From assembly GCF_002335745.1 (NCBI RefSeq), contig NZ_NIST01000001.1:1956039-2020038 (forward strand): a DNA stretch of 64,000 nucleotides, given 5' to 3'. The notes beneath the pieces were generated by a model, which was not told where the DNA came from, ran no database searches, and worked only from the letters and a program-made list of their open reading frames with translations. Position 1 is the first letter of the stretch. Each line of letters starts with the position of its first letter. Shown here one piece after another: positions 36,250 through 45,832 of the stretch. The translations under genes were made by a program, and so were the position numbers. This DNA comes from Evansella halocellulosilytica. Its GTDB lineage: Bacteria; Bacillota; Bacilli; Bacillales; Salisediminibacteriaceae.

Positions 36250-37368
36250 ATGTACTTAAATAAAAAGATAGCAGAAAAAATTATTCAAGATATGAGAAGT
36301 GTTGTAGACTATCATATTAACATCATTGATAGTAATGGATTCGTTATAGCAAGTACCAACGCTCGAAGAGTAAACAGTTATCACGAAGCGGCTCATATGA
36401 TTATTAGAAACAATTATCATGAATTAATAGTAGAATATGATGAACAGTATAAAGGTTGTAAGAGTGGAGTCAACTTGCCAATCTATTTTTCTAATGAATT
36501 AATTGGGGTTGTTGGGATTACTGGTAATTCTCAAGAAGTGGCTAAATATGCTCGAATCATTCAAAAAATGACGGAAATGATTATGTATGAATTTTTTGAT
36601 CTTTGGAATCGGAATAATCAAGAACAAATTAAGCTTGTATTTGCTAACGATTTAATTAGCGGGAACTTCCTTACATCACTTTTTGACATTGAGGAACGTT
36701 TGCAGCAAAATAACCTAAATGTTAAAGGGTCCTTCACAGTGGCTTTAATAAAGTATTCAAATCACAAAGATAAGAATAGTAATCGTAAATTGAACACCGT
36801 TCGACATAATATCGTAAAAAAATACATTTCTGATAAATTAGGATATAGATATTCTTTAGTTTCTTATAACGGAGAGTTTTTTGTCGTTATAACCAATTTA
36901 CACTTAAGTGATCTCAGTAAAGAATTGGAGTATTTATGTAAAAAGGTTAGAGAAATTCATAGTGTATCACTACTATGTGCAATAGGGAACACACATGAAA
37001 CATACGAGGATATACCAAAATCGTATAATGAAGCGCTAAGCATTTTTCAGTATTTAGGTGATAATGTGGGTGTTTATCAATTCAGCCAAACATCGCTTAA
37101 TCTCACAATTAGCAAAATTCCAGAGAGTTACAAAATCACATTAAAAAACCAAGTCTTTTCTAAATGTAATCAAAAAGAAGTAGAAGAATTTACTGGTTTT
37201 ATAAAAAGTTATTTTATATATAATGGTTCATTAAATAAATTAGCTAAGAAGTATTATATTCATAAGAATACAGTACAGTATAAAATTCAAAAGATTAAGG
37301 AGAAAACAGATTACGATTTACGTGTATTTAATGACATGGTTATATTGTATTTAGCATCCAAGTTTTAA
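36250..37368 (+). CDS. cdaR: CdaR-family regulator (sugar diacid / glycerate sensing)
   Basis: 372 residues. The N-terminal diacid-recognition domain (about 1-135, LNKKIAEKIIQDMRSVVDYH ... NVIDSNG-like, GVVGITGNSQEVAKYA) is followed by a middle GGDEF-like domain and a C-terminal HTH_30 (LNKLAKKYYIHKNTVQYKIQKI, about 330-352). Known members activate glucarate, galactarate or glycerate pathways and bind glycerate or diacids. ATG 36250 follows GAAAGGAGGGGTG. Located 660 bases upstream of the glycerate kinase operon in the same direction, it is its likely activator. Confidence 0.88.
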   Translation: MYLNKKIAEKIIQDMRSVVDYHINIIDSNGFVIASTNARRVNSYHEAAHMIIRNNYHELIVEYDEQYKGCKSGVNLPIYFSNELIGVVGITGNSQEVAKYARIIQKMTEMIMYEFFDLWNRNNQEQIKLVFANDLISGNFLTSLFDIEERLQQNNLNVKGSFTVALIKYSNHKDKNSNRKLNTVRHNIVKKYISDKLGYRYSLVSYNGEFFVVITNLHLSDLSKELEYLCKKVREIHSVSLLCAIGNTHETYEDIPKSYNEALSIFQYLGDNVGVYQFSQTSLNLTISKIPESYKITLKNQVFSKCNQKEVEEFTGFIKSYFIYNGSLNKLAKKYYIHKNTVQYKIQKIKEKTDYDLRVFNDMVILYLASKF

Positions 37369-38030
37369 TAAGCATTATATGAGTGTCTACTGAAACAAAC
37401 ACAAGCAAATATCTCCCTGCACATTATATTTTTACTAAGCTAGTCTATGAAAATCCCAAAGTGTGGGGTGACTTTACTTTTTGATTCGTCTAAAAATAAT
37501 GAGAGTTATAAATGTTACATTTTGAAAAATACCTCTACCTCCTCAGGCAGAATAAAGGAATAAACTCTTTGTATTATCTTCTTCACTGATATTTTTTCAG
37601 CCCCTAGTATTTAGAATAATTTCACAAGTAACGATTCACTCTGATAAAAGTTATGAATTTCAATAGTTCAGCCAAGGAGCAGCTGCGTTTTTGCACAAGT
37701 CGCTGTACTTCTATAGTCCGATTATGTCCTATATAACAATTGGAATAACACAAATGAAGTATAAGAACAAAAGATACATAGAAATTCTTTTTAAAACACG
37801 GATTCAGGGATAAGAATAAGTATAATTAATAGAAAAATTTCTAATGTGAAATATAAAACAAACTAGAAATTTATTATAAGGAACATATAAAGATCACTAT
37901 ATATATTATCTATAACATATCATCAGAAAAGTCTCTAAATTATAATAATTCATACAAATACCAGTTGTATTGACGTTTTAGATTTAAATATGTAAACGGT
38001 AACAAATTGATGTAAGAGAGGTTATGTGTA
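37369..38030 (+). other. 660-bp intergenic region before the glycerate kinase operon
   Basis: No open frame of note and no RNA family recognised. The 3' end contains TTGACG (37970-37975), AT-rich -10 candidates and a perfect cre site. An operator for CdaR is expected here but I cannot point to it. Confidence 0.5.
37990..38004 (+). promoter_or_regulatory. cre site (CcpA catabolite control)
   Basis: ATGTAAACGGTAACA matches all defined positions of WTGNAANCGNWNNCA. It lies 27 bases upstream of the glycerate kinase start codon, just past the promoter region, a place where CcpA normally represses. Confidence 0.75.
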
Positions 38031-39176
38031 ATGAAAGTAGTTATTGCAATTGATTCATTTAAAGGGAGTTGTACAACTTTTGAAGCTGCAAGTGCAGTGG
38101 AGAGGGGACTTCGTTACTATCGTGATGATATAGACACTGTGAAAGTCCCGATTGCAGACGGAGGGGAAGGAACAGTCGATATTCTAGTAAAAGCACTAAA
38201 TGGAAGGTATGTCGAAGCTAATGTTTTAAATCCAGTTGGGAAAAAGGTTAATGCTAAATATGGTATTCTTCCAGGCGATATTGCTGTCATAGAAATGGCA
38301 ACTGCATCTGGATTGGCGCTAATAACAAAGGAAAAATATAATCCACTAATTACAACAACCTACGGTACCGGAGAGTTAATTAAAAATGCAATGGATCAAG
38401 GGTGTAAAAAAATATATATAGGCCTTGGTGGAAGCGCTACCAATGATGCTGGTGCTGGTATGGCTCAAGCAATAGGAGTTAGTTTCAAAGATAAAGACAA
38501 TCAAGAAATTGGTTTTGGTGGGGGAGAACTAATAAATGTTGAAACAATTGATACTTCCGCAATCGATGCTAGAGTTAAAAACACTGATATTGTCATGCTT
38601 TCTGATGTGACAAACCCCCTCTGTGGTAAGAATGGAGCTTCAGCTGTATACGGGCCTCAAAAAGGGGCATCTGGAAGAACGATTGAAATATTAGATCGTA
38701 ATTTAGAGCACTTTGGAGAGTTTATCAAAGAACAAGTTTCGATAGATGTTTTGGAAATCCCCGGAAGTGGTGCTGCTGGAGGATTAGCAGCCGGTCTATT
38801 TGCATTTTGCAGTGCAAAATGCCACTCAGGTGTCGAAAAAGTAATAGATATTATTGGCTTAGAAAAACACCTTCAAGATGCAGATTTGGTAATCACAGGT
38901 GAGGGGAGGATTGATTTTCAGACAATTAATGGAAAAGTACCTATTGGTGTAGCTAGAACAGCAAAGAAATATGGTATTCCTGTTATAGCGATAGTTGGAA
39001 GTATAGGAGAAGGGGCAGAGGTTGTTTATAACTATGGGATAGATGCGATCATCGATATTGTTTCTGAACCGATATCACTTGACAAAGCTCTAGAAGAGGG
39101 AATTTCATTAATTGAAAAAACAGCCGAAAGAACAATGAGAATTTGGGATACTAGTGAGAATAGTAGAATTAGTTAA
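38031..39176 (+). CDS. garK: Glycerate 2-kinase (GarK/GlxK family)
   Basis: 381 residues, normal length. Family I glycerate kinase: MKVVIAIDSFKGSCTTFEAA at the start, the PIADGGEGTVD motif (near 42-52), GLGGSATNDAGAG (near 133-145) and GSGAAGGLAAGL. Phosphorylates D-glycerate to 2-phosphoglycerate, feeding lower glycolysis. First gene of the operon, under a perfect cre site. It is the natural end point for hydroxypyruvate made by the other enzymes. Confidence 0.92.
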   Translation: MKVVIAIDSFKGSCTTFEAASAVERGLRYYRDDIDTVKVPIADGGEGTVDILVKALNGRYVEANVLNPVGKKVNAKYGILPGDIAVIEMATASGLALITKEKYNPLITTTYGTGELIKNAMDQGCKKIYIGLGGSATNDAGAGMAQAIGVSFKDKDNQEIGFGGGELINVETIDTSAIDARVKNTDIVMLSDVTNPLCGKNGASAVYGPQKGASGRTIEILDRNLEHFGEFIKEQVSIDVLEIPGSGAAGGLAAGLFAFCSAKCHSGVEKVIDIIGLEKHLQDADLVITGEGRIDFQTINGKVPIGVARTAKKYGIPVIAIVGSIGEGAEVVYNYGIDAIIDIVSEPISLDKALEEGISLIEKTAERTMRIWDTSENSRIS

Positions 39177-39279
39177 AAAGTAGTACAGAAAGGGCAATAA
39201 AACGGAGCATGTTTTTTAACTTATATTATGACTGGTAGGCTTAATATCAAATAAATAAAGATTAGGAGGTAATCAGATT

Positions 39280-40326
39280 ATGATTAAGAGGAATAATAAA
39301 TTATTATCATTTTGTGGTATGGCAGTATTAACTGGGGTATTTTTAACTGGCTGCGGTGAATCAAGTGATGAGTATAGTAGTTCTGGGGATTCAGGTGAGT
39401 ACAGACTTGGAATGGTAGCAGCACAAAATAGTGTCCAACACCAAGCTGCTGAAATGTTTGCTGATTTAGTTAACGAAAAATCAAACGGAGAAATTTCTAT
39501 TGATGTTTTTCCTGCAGGTCAAATTGGTAGTGATGAATCACTGGGGCAAGATCTTGCTCAGGGCAACTTGGAGTTTGCATTTATAAATCAAGGTTCACTA
39601 TCTGGAATGGACCAATTACTAGATTTTCATTACTTACCTTATATCGTTTCTAACTATGAAGAAGCAGATGAATTGTATTATGGGGATGGTATCATTCCTA
39701 AAACAATGAGAGAAACGTTATCTGAATATGGAATCAAAGAACTTGGTTGGTATGAACTAGAATTCAGAGGTTTATCAAATTCAAGAGGAAAAGTAGAAAC
39801 ACCAGAGGATATAGCAGGATTATCTTTAAGAGTACCTGGTTCTCAAGCGATCATGGGATTCTTTAATGCTGTTGGTGCACAAACGACTACAATTGCAATG
39901 CCAGAATTATACACTGCCTTGCAACAAGGAACTGTTGATGGACAAGATAATGGTTTGTTGATTACATACGATAATCAGCTTCATGAAACAAATGAATATT
40001 ATACAAGGTTAAACCATGTATTTGCTACAGGTACAATTGCTATGAGTGAGGAAATCTGGGAAACAATGTCTGAAGAAAATCAGGGAATACTGAAAGAAGC
40101 TGCAGAAGAAACACAAGAATGGCAGGTTGCAAATCAAAGAGAAGAGACTGAGAGTTATGTACAGGTGATGGAAGAAGAAGGCGTTGAAGTTATCGAATTA
40201 ACGGAGCAACAAATCGGAGTATTCCAGGAAATAGGTATGGAGGTTTGGAATAGCCTCCATGATGTATATGGAAGTGAAAGGATAGAGGAACTTATTGAAG
40301 AAGTTGAAGAACTAAGAGATCTATAA
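39280..40326 (+). CDS. dctP: TRAP transporter solute-binding lipoprotein (DctP family)
   Basis: 348 residues. Lipoprotein signal with lipobox LTGC near residue 24, a Ser-rich linker, then the DctP fold: ADLVNEKSNGEISIDVFPAG, FRGLSNSRGKVETPEDIAGL, the carboxylate-binding Arg in LRVPGS (about 190) and GTVDGQDNG. Such proteins bind organic acids outside the membrane. Ribosome site TTAGGAGG. Gives the operon a high-affinity carboxylate importer. Confidence 0.9.
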   Translation: MIKRNNKLLSFCGMAVLTGVFLTGCGESSDEYSSSGDSGEYRLGMVAAQNSVQHQAAEMFADLVNEKSNGEISIDVFPAGQIGSDESLGQDLAQGNLEFAFINQGSLSGMDQLLDFHYLPYIVSNYEEADELYYGDGIIPKTMRETLSEYGIKELGWYELEFRGLSNSRGKVETPEDIAGLSLRVPGSQAIMGFFNAVGAQTTTIAMPELYTALQQGTVDGQDNGLLITYDNQLHETNEYYTRLNHVFATGTIAMSEEIWETMSEENQGILKEAAEETQEWQVANQREETESYVQVMEEEGVEVIELTEQQIGVFQEIGMEVWNSLHDVYGSERIEELIEEVEELRDL

Positions 40327-40439
40327 CAACGAGCGAAGGGTTATTTCTATTACCTTCATAGAGATGTCATGGTGAGTAATGGAATTGAATCATTTCTATC
40401 GAAGGGATAAAAATGATTTGTATGGGAAGGTGAGTACAG

Positions 40440-40934
40440 TTGTTGTCTATATATTCAAAACTTGAAAATGTATTATTCCACATTGAAAAAGCTATTGTAA
40501 CTTTGATGATGGTGATCATGTTTATCACCGTATTTTTACAAGTACTTGCGAGGTTCTTCAACCTTCCAATACGAGATACTAGCGATATAAGTTTAGTATC
40601 ATTTGCTATTATGACTTTTATTGGTGCAGGTCTGTTGGTCTACACTAAAGGACATATTTCTATTGAACTTACTAAACTTATTAAATCAAAGAAAATAGTA
40701 TTCACATTTGACCTGTTAACGAATATTGCAATGCTTGTGATTGTTGCCGTTATTTTAAACATGGGGTACTCATTACTTGCCTATTCCATTGATAGCCGTG
40801 AAGCGACAATGGCATTACGGATTCCTATGGCTATTCCGTACTCAGCATTAGTTGTTGGGCTAGTTTTGATGCTTATTCATACAATAGGGAATATCATCGA
40901 GTTATTTAGCAATAAAAAAGGTATTGTTGCTTAA
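40440..40934 (+). CDS. dctQ: TRAP transporter small membrane subunit (DctQ)
   Basis: 164 residues, four helices, DctQ family, with the typical VTLMMVIMFITVFLQVLARF first helix and LLVYTKGHISIEL loop. Starts with TTG (40440 or the next codon) after GGAAGGTGAG. Sits between DctP and DctM genes. Confidence 0.88.
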   Translation: MLSIYSKLENVLFHIEKAIVTLMMVIMFITVFLQVLARFFNLPIRDTSDISLVSFAIMTFIGAGLLVYTKGHISIELTKLIKSKKIVFTFDLLTNIAMLVIVAVILNMGYSLLAYSIDSREATMALRIPMAIPYSALVVGLVLMLIHTIGNIIELFSNKKGIVA

Positions 40935-40963
40935 CAATCTAAATAAAAGCGAGGGTAAATGAG

Positions 40964-42253
40964 ATGGTACTTACAATAATGGTAGTATTACTCTTCATTT
41001 TGTTAATACTAGGTGTCCCAATTGGGTTTACATTTGCTCTTTCTGGCTTCTTAGGTGGCTGGCTAGCAGATTTACCACTAGGTATCGTAGCAACAGCACC
41101 TTATTATGCTGTTGCATCATTTCCTCTATTAGCGATTCCCTTTTTTATACTAGCAGGCGAATTAATGAATAGGGGGAAACTTATTGACAAATTGGTAGAT
41201 GTAGTTGAACTTTTCTTTTCATGGTTACCAGGACGGCTAGGTCACGTAACACTAGTATCAAGTGCTTTTTTAGGAGCTATGACTGGATCATCAGTTGCTA
41301 CCGTTGCTGCTATTAGTAGTAGTGTGGGAGAAAGAATGATGGGGAAAGGGTATAAAAGAGGTTATGTAGCCGCTTTAACAGGGTGTTCTGGATTGTTAGG
41401 CGTTCTCATTCCACCATCAATTCCGCTAATTGTATATGGGGCTGCAGTTGGTGTATCTGTCTCCTCACTTTTTTTAGCAACGATCGTTCCTGGAATCATG
41501 ATGACCGTTATTTATATGATTGTTCACCGGATTACTCTTCCTAAGGTAATTGATACTGAAGGTATTGGTGAAAAAGAAAAGAGTTCAAGTTTTGATAAGG
41601 ACACGTTTAAAAAAGCTCCTAAGTTAATGTGGAAATCGCTGCCTGCGATGATTCTTCCCGTTATTATTTTAGGTGGGATTTACTTAGGGGTTACAACACC
41701 AACGGAAGCAGCAGCAATCGCCGGTGTTTACGCGTTGGGTGTCATTCTATTTGGGAGAATAGTGAAGTTTTCCCAATTACCAGACATTTTTTATCAGGCA
41801 ACACTTATTTCAGTTTCAATCATGTGTATAATCGCATTTGCAAGCGTCTTTAATAGAATTATGACGTTGATGCAAGTACCACAAACAATATCTGAATTTA
41901 CAACAACTGTTACTGAGAATCCGATCTTGTTCTTGATTTTTGTTAATCTTCTCTTATTTGTCGTTGGAATGTTTATGGAAACAAATGCAGCAGTACTTCT
42001 CATGTCTCCTTTATTGTATCCTTCAGCAATGAGTTTTGGTATTGACCCCATTCATTTTGGGATCATACTTGTTACAAATATTCAAATAGGTTTAATTACA
42101 CCACCTATGGCAGCAAATATTTTCGTTTCAGCAAGAATTAATAAGTCTAATATAGTAGAGATGTGGCCATACGTTTTGAGATTTTTAGTACCAGCAGTAG
42201 TAGGGTTGTTAATCATCACATATTTTCCTGCTTTAACATTATGGTGGCAGTAA
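40964..42253 (+). CDS. dctM: TRAP transporter large membrane subunit (DctM)
   Basis: 429 residues, about twelve helices, DctM family. Hallmarks: LLAIPFFILAGELMNRG (about 65-81), LGAMTGSSVATVAAISS, LLGVLIPPSIPLIVYGAAVGVS and TPTEAAAIAGVYAL. Forms the sodium-driven membrane unit with DctQ. Confidence 0.93.
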   Translation: MVLTIMVVLLFILLILGVPIGFTFALSGFLGGWLADLPLGIVATAPYYAVASFPLLAIPFFILAGELMNRGKLIDKLVDVVELFFSWLPGRLGHVTLVSSAFLGAMTGSSVATVAAISSSVGERMMGKGYKRGYVAALTGCSGLLGVLIPPSIPLIVYGAAVGVSVSSLFLATIVPGIMMTVIYMIVHRITLPKVIDTEGIGEKEKSSSFDKDTFKKAPKLMWKSLPAMILPVIILGGIYLGVTTPTEAAAIAGVYALGVILFGRIVKFSQLPDIFYQATLISVSIMCIIAFASVFNRIMTLMQVPQTISEFTTTVTENPILFLIFVNLLLFVVGMFMETNAAVLLMSPLLYPSAMSFGIDPIHFGIILVTNIQIGLITPPMAANIFVSARINKSNIVEMWPYVLRFLVPAVVGLLIITYFPALTLWWQ

Positions 42254-42327
42254 AGCTAAAAGAAAATACCGTCAATTTAAGGGTTAGTAGATGATAATTT
42301 ATAGAAAGTTAAAGGGAGGGTTTACTA

Positions 42328-43431
42328 ATGAAAGGTAAAGTTGCAGCAATGACGGGGACTCGGGAAGTCGAAATTAAAGAATATGATGTCCCTAAAACAG
42401 ATACAGGTTGCGTAACAATGGAAGTGATTAAAAGCAATATCTGTGGCTCAGACATTCACATGTGGGAAGGTAAACATCCTTTTAAAAATCATGTCCTTGG
42501 ACATGAAATGGTTGGAAGAGTGCTAGAACTTGGGGAAGGTGTGACGACGGATTATGCAGGAGAAGAGGTGAAAGTTGGGGACCGTGTTGTTCCAGTTTAC
42601 TATCTTACATGTCAAAAATGTGAAGCATGTTTAAATGGACATTTTAATATTTGTACTCATGGTAGCGACTTTCAAGGTCAGCATGCTGAAAAATATCCAC
42701 ATTTTACTGGAGGATTTGCAACACATTATGTGATTCAAGCAAACCAATATTTTTACAAGGTACCTGAGAATGTTCCTGATAATGTTGCATCTGGAGCAAA
42801 CTGTGGGATCTCACAGATGGTATACGCTATAGACACTTCCGGTCTTAAAATTAACGACACCATAGTTATTCAAGGAGCCGGAGGTTTAGGACTATTTTCT
42901 TCTGCGATCTCTAAAACGATGGGAGCAAATGTCATAATTATTGATAGTATAGACTCGAGACTCGAAGAAGCAAAAGAGTTCGGAGCTGACCATGTTATTA
43001 ATATGAAAGAGTTTGATACCGTTGAAAGACGTATCAATGAGATTTCACGTGTGACAAATGGAAAAGGTGCAGATTTTGTTCTAGATGTTGCCGGTGTGCC
43101 TGCAGCGTTTGATGAAGCGGTACGAATAGCAAAAATGGGTGGAATAATTCTTGAACTTGGGAATGTGGGTATTGATGAAAGTCAAAATGTATCGATTTTA
43201 CCTGGGTTAATTACACGTAAGTGTTTAACTGTAAAAGGTATACTGCGATATCAACCATGGTACCTCCATAAAACATTACAGTTTCTTGAGAAATATAATG
43301 AGCAATACCCATTTAACAGTTTGACGGACAGATCTTACAGTTTAAAAGAGTCACAATTAGCAATAGAAAAAGCGGCAACAAAAGAAGTGACTAGGGCGAT
43401 TATTGAGCCGAACAAGGTAGAGAAACTATAA
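42328..43431 (+). CDS. Zinc-dependent medium-chain alcohol dehydrogenase
   Basis: 367 residues, MDR superfamily. Catalytic zinc ligands: Cys in NICGSDIHMW (about residue 39) and the GHE motif (LGHEMVGRV). The structural zinc site is four Cys in CQKCEACLNGHFNIC. The Rossmann loop is GAGGLGLF (about 188). Nearest in feel to sorbitol/threonine/2-deoxy-scyllo-inosamine dehydrogenases. In this operon it could oxidise a primary alcohol of the imported acid to the aldehyde used by the CoA-acylating dehydrogenase two genes later. Good ribosome site AAAGGGAGGG. Confidence 0.88.
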   Translation: MKGKVAAMTGTREVEIKEYDVPKTDTGCVTMEVIKSNICGSDIHMWEGKHPFKNHVLGHEMVGRVLELGEGVTTDYAGEEVKVGDRVVPVYYLTCQKCEACLNGHFNICTHGSDFQGQHAEKYPHFTGGFATHYVIQANQYFYKVPENVPDNVASGANCGISQMVYAIDTSGLKINDTIVIQGAGGLGLFSSAISKTMGANVIIIDSIDSRLEEAKEFGADHVINMKEFDTVERRINEISRVTNGKGADFVLDVAGVPAAFDEAVRIAKMGGIILELGNVGIDESQNVSILPGLITRKCLTVKGILRYQPWYLHKTLQFLEKYNEQYPFNSLTDRSYSLKESQLAIEKAATKEVTRAIIEPNKVEKL

Positions 43432-43449
43432 AAATAGGTGGTGAAGGTC

Positions 43450-44340
43450 TTGGCACTAAATTCAGTGAGAAGATCGTTATTATATGTACCTGGCAACTCA
43501 GAAAAAATGATCAATAAAGCTCTTAACATAAACGCGGACAGTGTGATTCTTGATTTAGAAGACGCAGTAAGTGTGTCTGAGAAGGGATTTGCTCGGAAGA
43601 CTGTTAAAAAGAGTATACGGAATTTTAAGAAAATTGGGAAAGAAATAATTGTCCGCATAAACGACATAAAAACACAACATGGGGTCTTAGATCTAGAAGC
43701 AATCGTTGAAGAATTACCCAATACAGTCATTGTTCCAAAAGCGGATAAAGAGGCGATCTTAATATCTGATATTTTAATCAAGTCGACTGAAAAACGCTAC
43801 GGTATTGAAAACTTTGAAATAGGTATTATTCCTTTGCTAGAAACAAGTTATAGTATTGTTCATGCTTATATTATTTTATCCAGTTCTGATCGGATTTCTG
43901 CTGTACAGTTTGGGGCAGAAGATTTAACAAATGAACTGGGAATCGAGAGAACGAGGGAAGGAAAGGAAATCGAATATGCTAGAAACGTGATTGCTCAAGC
44001 TGGGAATGCATGCAATATTGATATTCTTGATACCCCATTTACAGATATCGAAGATGATGAGGGCTTAATAAGTGACACAATGTTTGCAAAAAGTGTCGGG
44101 TTTACAGGTAAAACATGTATCCATCCAAAACAAGTAGAAATTGTGAATGATATTTTCACTCCTGCTTCCCAAGATGTAGAGAAAGCAAGGCAGTTAATCA
44201 ATACATTCGATGAAGCAGTGAACGCAGGAAATGGCGTCTGTATGTATGAAGGAAAAATGATTGATAATCCAATTGCTGACAGGGCAAGAAGACTTGTAAC
44301 AAAAGCTGATCAAATCTTAGATTATAAATCTAAAGTGTAA
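43450..44340 (+). CDS. CitE-like lyase (HpcH/HpaI aldolase family; malyl-CoA / citramalyl-CoA lyase type)
   Basis: 296 residues. CitE-like signatures: RRSLLYVPGNSEKM at the start, LDLEDAVS (Arg and Asp/Glu contacts), VPKADK, the Mg ligand Glu in PLLET, FGAEDLTNELGI and TCIHPKQV. It lacks the CitD/CitF partners of citrate lyase, so it is probably a stand-alone lyase that splits a 3-hydroxyacyl-CoA into acetyl-CoA and a 2-oxo acid. I chose TTG 43450, eight bases after AGGTGG; GTG 43441 is possible. Directly before the acylating aldehyde dehydrogenase that could make its CoA substrate. Confidence 0.85.
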   Translation: MALNSVRRSLLYVPGNSEKMINKALNINADSVILDLEDAVSVSEKGFARKTVKKSIRNFKKIGKEIIVRINDIKTQHGVLDLEAIVEELPNTVIVPKADKEAILISDILIKSTEKRYGIENFEIGIIPLLETSYSIVHAYIILSSSDRISAVQFGAEDLTNELGIERTREGKEIEYARNVIAQAGNACNIDILDTPFTDIEDDEGLISDTMFAKSVGFTGKTCIHPKQVEIVNDIFTPASQDVEKARQLINTFDEAVNAGNGVCMYEGKMIDNPIADRARRLVTKADQILDYKSKV

Positions 44341-44356
44341 ATGGAGGTTTGTCTAT

Positions 44357-45760
44357 ATGACTAGTACAACAAGTGAATTAACTGATATCTCTAGGTTAAT
44401 AGAAAGGGCAAGGAATGCACAAGAGACGGCAGAACAGTATAGCCAAGAAAAAGTAAAACGTATTGCAGCGAGTGTAGGCTGGTTCGCTGTAAATAAAGCA
44501 GATGATTGGGCGAATTATATTTATGAAGAGATAAAATTAGGAGATATCCAAAGTAAAATTAACAGAACCCAAGCACGAGCTAGGGGGATCATGCGTGATA
44601 TTAAGGATGCGAAAACTGTCGGTGTGATCGAAGAAGATCATGAAAAGCAGCTTGTGAAAATTGGTAAACCAGTTGGTGTTGTTGCTTCGTTAGTTCCGAT
44701 GACTGTTCCTGAAGGTGTCGTTTTTATTGGCATGATGAATGCGATTATGGGAAGAAATGCAATGATCTGTGCTCCACACCCAAGGGCAAAGAAAACTACG
44801 AAAAAAGTTGTAAGTGATATTAGACAATTATTTAAACGAATTGGAATACCAGAAGATTTGCTTCTTTGTGTTGAAGAACCAACAATTGATAAAACAAATG
44901 AATTAATGAAGCAATCTGATCTTGTTGTTGCAACTGGCGGTGCTGGGATGGTTAAGGCAGCATATTCATCTGGTACACCAGCCTATGGGGTAGGTGCAGG
45001 GAATGTCGTCGTTGTCATTGATGAAACAGCAGACCTTAAGACTGCAGCCAATAATATCATGGAAGCACAATTAAATGATTTAGCAAGCGGATGTTCAACA
45101 GAGAATGGTGCTGTCATCCAGGAAGATATATACAATAAAACCGTAGAAGAAATGGTTGCTTCTGGAGCTTATCTTTGTAATGAAGAAGAAAAACAAAAGT
45201 TACAAGAAGCACTATGGAAAGATGGGCACTTAAATCCAGACTTAATCATTAAGCCAGCAACGTTCATCGCAGAAAAAGCAGGGTTTCAAATACCTGAAGA
45301 TCGAACTTGGTTAATTGTAGAAGAGAGTGGTGTAGGCCAGGACCATCCATTCTCAGGTGAAAAATTATCTGTTGTTGTTACATTATATAAATATGACACA
45401 TTTGAGAATGCTATTAAACTAGTTAATAACATTCAAGCATACAGCGGAGCAGGACATTCATGTGGAATTCATAGTAAAGATGATGACCGTATTTTAAAAT
45501 ACTCTCTTGAAACGAAAACAAGTCGAGTTGCAGTAAACATGCCTGTAGGAAAATCGAATGCAGGAAATTGGAATAATGGAATGCCATTTACGATTAATCT
45601 CGGTTGTGGAACATGGGGAGGCAACATCACTTCAGAAAACATTACTCATAAGCACTACATTAATACTACTTGGGTTGCAAGAGAAATAAAAGGTTTCACA
45701 GCTCCAACGGACGAGGAACTGTTTGGGAATGTAATGAGGGATAAAAACATACTAGATTAA
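44357..45760 (+). CDS. CoA-acylating aldehyde dehydrogenase (SauS / AdhE-N / EutE-like)
   Basis: 467 residues, without the extra alcohol-dehydrogenase half of AdhE. Similar to acylating dehydrogenases: GKPVGVVASLVPMT, NAIMGRNAMICAPHPRAKK, VVATGGAGMVKAAYSSGTPAYGVGAGNV and the catalytic Cys in LASGCSTENGAVI (about residue 250). Oxidises an aldehyde to an acyl-CoA with NAD(P)+ and CoA. Close in type to sulfoacetaldehyde dehydrogenase SauS, but no sulfonate gene is near. Together with the CitE-like lyase it implies CoA activation followed by C-C cleavage. Confidence 0.85.
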   Translation: MTSTTSELTDISRLIERARNAQETAEQYSQEKVKRIAASVGWFAVNKADDWANYIYEEIKLGDIQSKINRTQARARGIMRDIKDAKTVGVIEEDHEKQLVKIGKPVGVVASLVPMTVPEGVVFIGMMNAIMGRNAMICAPHPRAKKTTKKVVSDIRQLFKRIGIPEDLLLCVEEPTIDKTNELMKQSDLVVATGGAGMVKAAYSSGTPAYGVGAGNVVVVIDETADLKTAANNIMEAQLNDLASGCSTENGAVIQEDIYNKTVEEMVASGAYLCNEEEKQKLQEALWKDGHLNPDLIIKPATFIAEKAGFQIPEDRTWLIVEESGVGQDHPFSGEKLSVVVTLYKYDTFENAIKLVNNIQAYSGAGHSCGIHSKDDDRILKYSLETKTSRVAVNMPVGKSNAGNWNNGMPFTINLGCGTWGGNITSENITHKHYINTTWVAREIKGFTAPTDEELFGNVMRDKNILD

Positions 45761-45832
45761 ATTCTTAATGATATTTTAGACAGTCTTTCTTATGAGAATA
45801 AAGTTATTTCTTTTGAGATAAAGGAGGAGGAA

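Noticed and set aside
43450-44340. Citrate lyase beta subunit CitE
   Set aside because: No citD, citF, citC, citX or citG genes are nearby, so a stand-alone CitE-like acyl-CoA lyase is more likely.
44357-45760. Sulfoacetaldehyde dehydrogenase in a sulfonate pathway
   Set aside because: Family resemblance is real, but no sulfite-releasing lyase, sulfite exporter or taurine/isethionate gene is present; the CitE-like lyase and glycerate kinase fit a hydroxy-acid route better.
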